Shown here one piece after another: positions 63,224 to 64,000 of a stretch of 64,000 nt of DNA. The notes below the pieces were generated by a model. That model ran no database searches. It was not told where the DNA came from and was given only the letters and a program-made list of their open reading frames with translations. Each line of letters begins with the position of its first letter. Within the stretch, counting starts at the first letter, position 1. The DNA lies in NCBI GenBank assembly GCA_018819515.1, contig JAHJPX010000017.1, positions 195,921 to 259,920 of the forward strand, read 5' to 3'. This stretch comes from Gammaproteobacteria bacterium (GTDB lineage: Bacteria > Pseudomonadota > Gammaproteobacteria > Burkholderiales > Rhodocyclaceae). Position numbers and translations under genes: made by a program.

Positions 63224-63766
63224 ATGCTGATTAGCGCCGAGAACAGCAGTCTTCTGGTCGTCGATGTGCAGGACAAACTTCTGCACCACGTTCATGACTG
63301 GCAGGCCCTATTGCGGAACGTGATCTGGCTGGTCAAGGTTGCGCGAAGGATCGGCGTGCCGGTCATGGCGAGCGAGCAGTTCCCGAAGGGGCTTGGGGCG
63401 ACCAATGTAGACTTGGCGAATGAATTGCCGGGCGGCGCGATTGTTGAAAAGGTCCACTTTTCTTGCGGCGCGGCGCAGTGCCTGCCCGGCCTGCCCGGGA
63501 GCGATCGATCGCAGATTGTTGTTTGCGGCATGGAAACTCATGTTTGCGTGTTGCAAACGGCGATCGAACTCCAGGAGCAGGGCAAGACAGTATTCGTGGT
63601 TGGAGACGTCGTTGGCTCGCGGAGCCCCCTGGATAAGGCGCTCGCGCTCGAACGCATGCGCGACCATGGCGTTCAAATCGTGAGCCGCGAAATGGTTGCC
63701 TTCGAGTGGTTGCGCAAAGCGGGGACACCGCTTTTCAAGGAGATCAGTATGGAGTTCCTTCGCTAG
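63224..63766 (+). CDS. Isochorismatase-family cysteine hydrolase
   Basis: A 180-residue cysteine hydrolase of the isochorismatase superfamily (YcaC-like). The triad is D14 (LLVVDVQDKL), K76 (IVEKVHFS) and C108 (CGMETHVCVLQTAIELQEQGKTVFVV). Members hydrolyse isochorismate, nicotinamide or amides; the true substrate is unknown. GGAGG 9 nt upstream supports the ATG. It is likely co-transcribed with the thioesterase and is the last protein gene before the rRNA leader. Confidence 0.92.
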   Translation: MLISAENSSLLVVDVQDKLLHHVHDWQALLRNVIWLVKVARRIGVPVMASEQFPKGLGATNVDLANELPGGAIVEKVHFSCGAAQCLPGLPGSDRSQIVVCGMETHVCVLQTAIELQEQGKTVFVVGDVVGSRSPLDKALALERMRDHGVQIVSREMVAFEWLRKAGTPLFKEISMEFLR

Positions 63767-63785
63767 AAATAATTGAGTGAAGGGC

Positions 63786-63814
63786 TTTACATGCGTTGTG
63801 GGGCCACATATAAT
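63786..63814 (+). promoter_or_regulatory. Strong sigma-70 promoter of an rRNA operon
   Basis: TTTACA at 63786-63791 and a perfect TATAAT at 63809-63814 are separated by 17 bp. It lies just after the isochorismatase gene and before the rRNA leader. Confidence 0.85.
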
Positions 63815-64000
63815 CCGGCCTCTTCGCAGATGCGAAATGGCGGCAACGTGTTCGCCAAGGTTCTTTAACAAACAAACAGCCGATAGGTGTAGGTGCTTGG
63901 AGGCTGAGGTAGTGGTAGGGCGACCTGAGATCGAAGGGTTTAGCCTGGGCGGAAGGTACCGGAAGGTATTGGAAGCTCGAGAGGGTCTGAGGGGAACCGA
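63815..64000 (+). ncRNA. rRNA operon leader (16S gene begins beyond the window)
   Basis: About 185 nt of transcribed leader lacking any coding frame. The sequence CAGCCGATAGGTGTAGGTGC after boxA is the pattern found before betaproteobacterial 16S rRNA genes. The mature 16S 5' end is not reached. Confidence 0.8.
63861..63870 (+). promoter_or_regulatory. boxA antitermination site
   Basis: TTCTTTAACA, matching the boxA element where NusB and NusE bind to start rRNA antitermination. It is about 47 nt downstream of the promoter. Confidence 0.8.

Overview
The window is a GC-rich (visibly about 63-66% G+C) chromosomal segment of a betaproteobacterium. The dapA-bamC-MBL order, the parE-parC pair, the LeuA type, the initiator tRNA and the rRNA leader at the right edge, and the density of c-di-GMP genes fit a Rhodocyclales-like lineage. 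That placement is inference from gene content. No phage, insertion sequence, CRISPR array or integrase was seen.

Layout. 1-7.4 kb: start of a MoxR ATPase, a class II histone-deacetylase-like amidohydrolase, dapA, bamC, an MBL hydrolase, a JmjC-type cupin with a small partner gene, and rlmD. 7.4-10.3 kb: a Bax-inhibitor-1 protein, then a patch of accessory DNA. The patch holds a truncated flavocytochrome c sulfide dehydrogenase-like gene, a decayed tRNA-Ser 3' half, a low-GC glycosyltransferase and an intact tRNA-Ser(TGA). 10.3-21.6 kb: queD, a radical SAM protein, lysC, tRNA-Ser(GCT), a hydrolase, a GDT1-type exporter, tRNA-Arg, parC and parE. 21.6-29.7 kb: small uncharacterised genes, then a MarR regulator divergent from a TolC-MacA-MacB type efflux operon. 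Its adaptor gene carries an in-frame stop. 29.8-36.8 kb: a methyltransferase, an ScpB-type decarboxylase, a soluble CZB chemoreceptor, leuA divergent from an Lrp regulator, and a lipoprotein with a 2-keto-4-pentenoate hydratase fold.

36.9-60.7 kb is rich in second-messenger signalling. A PotD-like binding protein is coupled to a sensor diguanylate cyclase, an arrangement like NspS/MbaA of Vibrio. There are also a PilZ protein, a PilJ-N/PAS/GGDEF protein, a FIST to PAS-GGDEF-EAL to bacteriohemerythrin operon, and a four-CBS, PAS, GGDEF protein. Among them lie a serine hydrolase, a HiPIP, a FemAB-like acyltransferase, a DUF481 outer-membrane protein, a parallel beta-helix lipoprotein, and a TetR-hydrolase pair. 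60.9-64 kb: initiator tRNA, ETF-ubiquinone oxidoreductase divergent from a thioesterase and an isochorismatase, then the promoter and boxA leader of an rRNA operon whose 16S gene lies beyond the window.

The most striking non-gene signal is a dispersed 25-bp element. It reads GAAAAGTCAGCC followed by GTGGCGGYACGCC, and 16 copies are scattered from 7.3 to 60.9 kb. Most sit just past gene 3' ends in a constant orientation relative to the transcript. One forms the end of a coding sequence including its stop codon, and two lie in frame inside genes (parC and a TonB-like gene). It behaves like a REP-type, terminator-like or uptake-sequence-like family that I cannot match to a named element.
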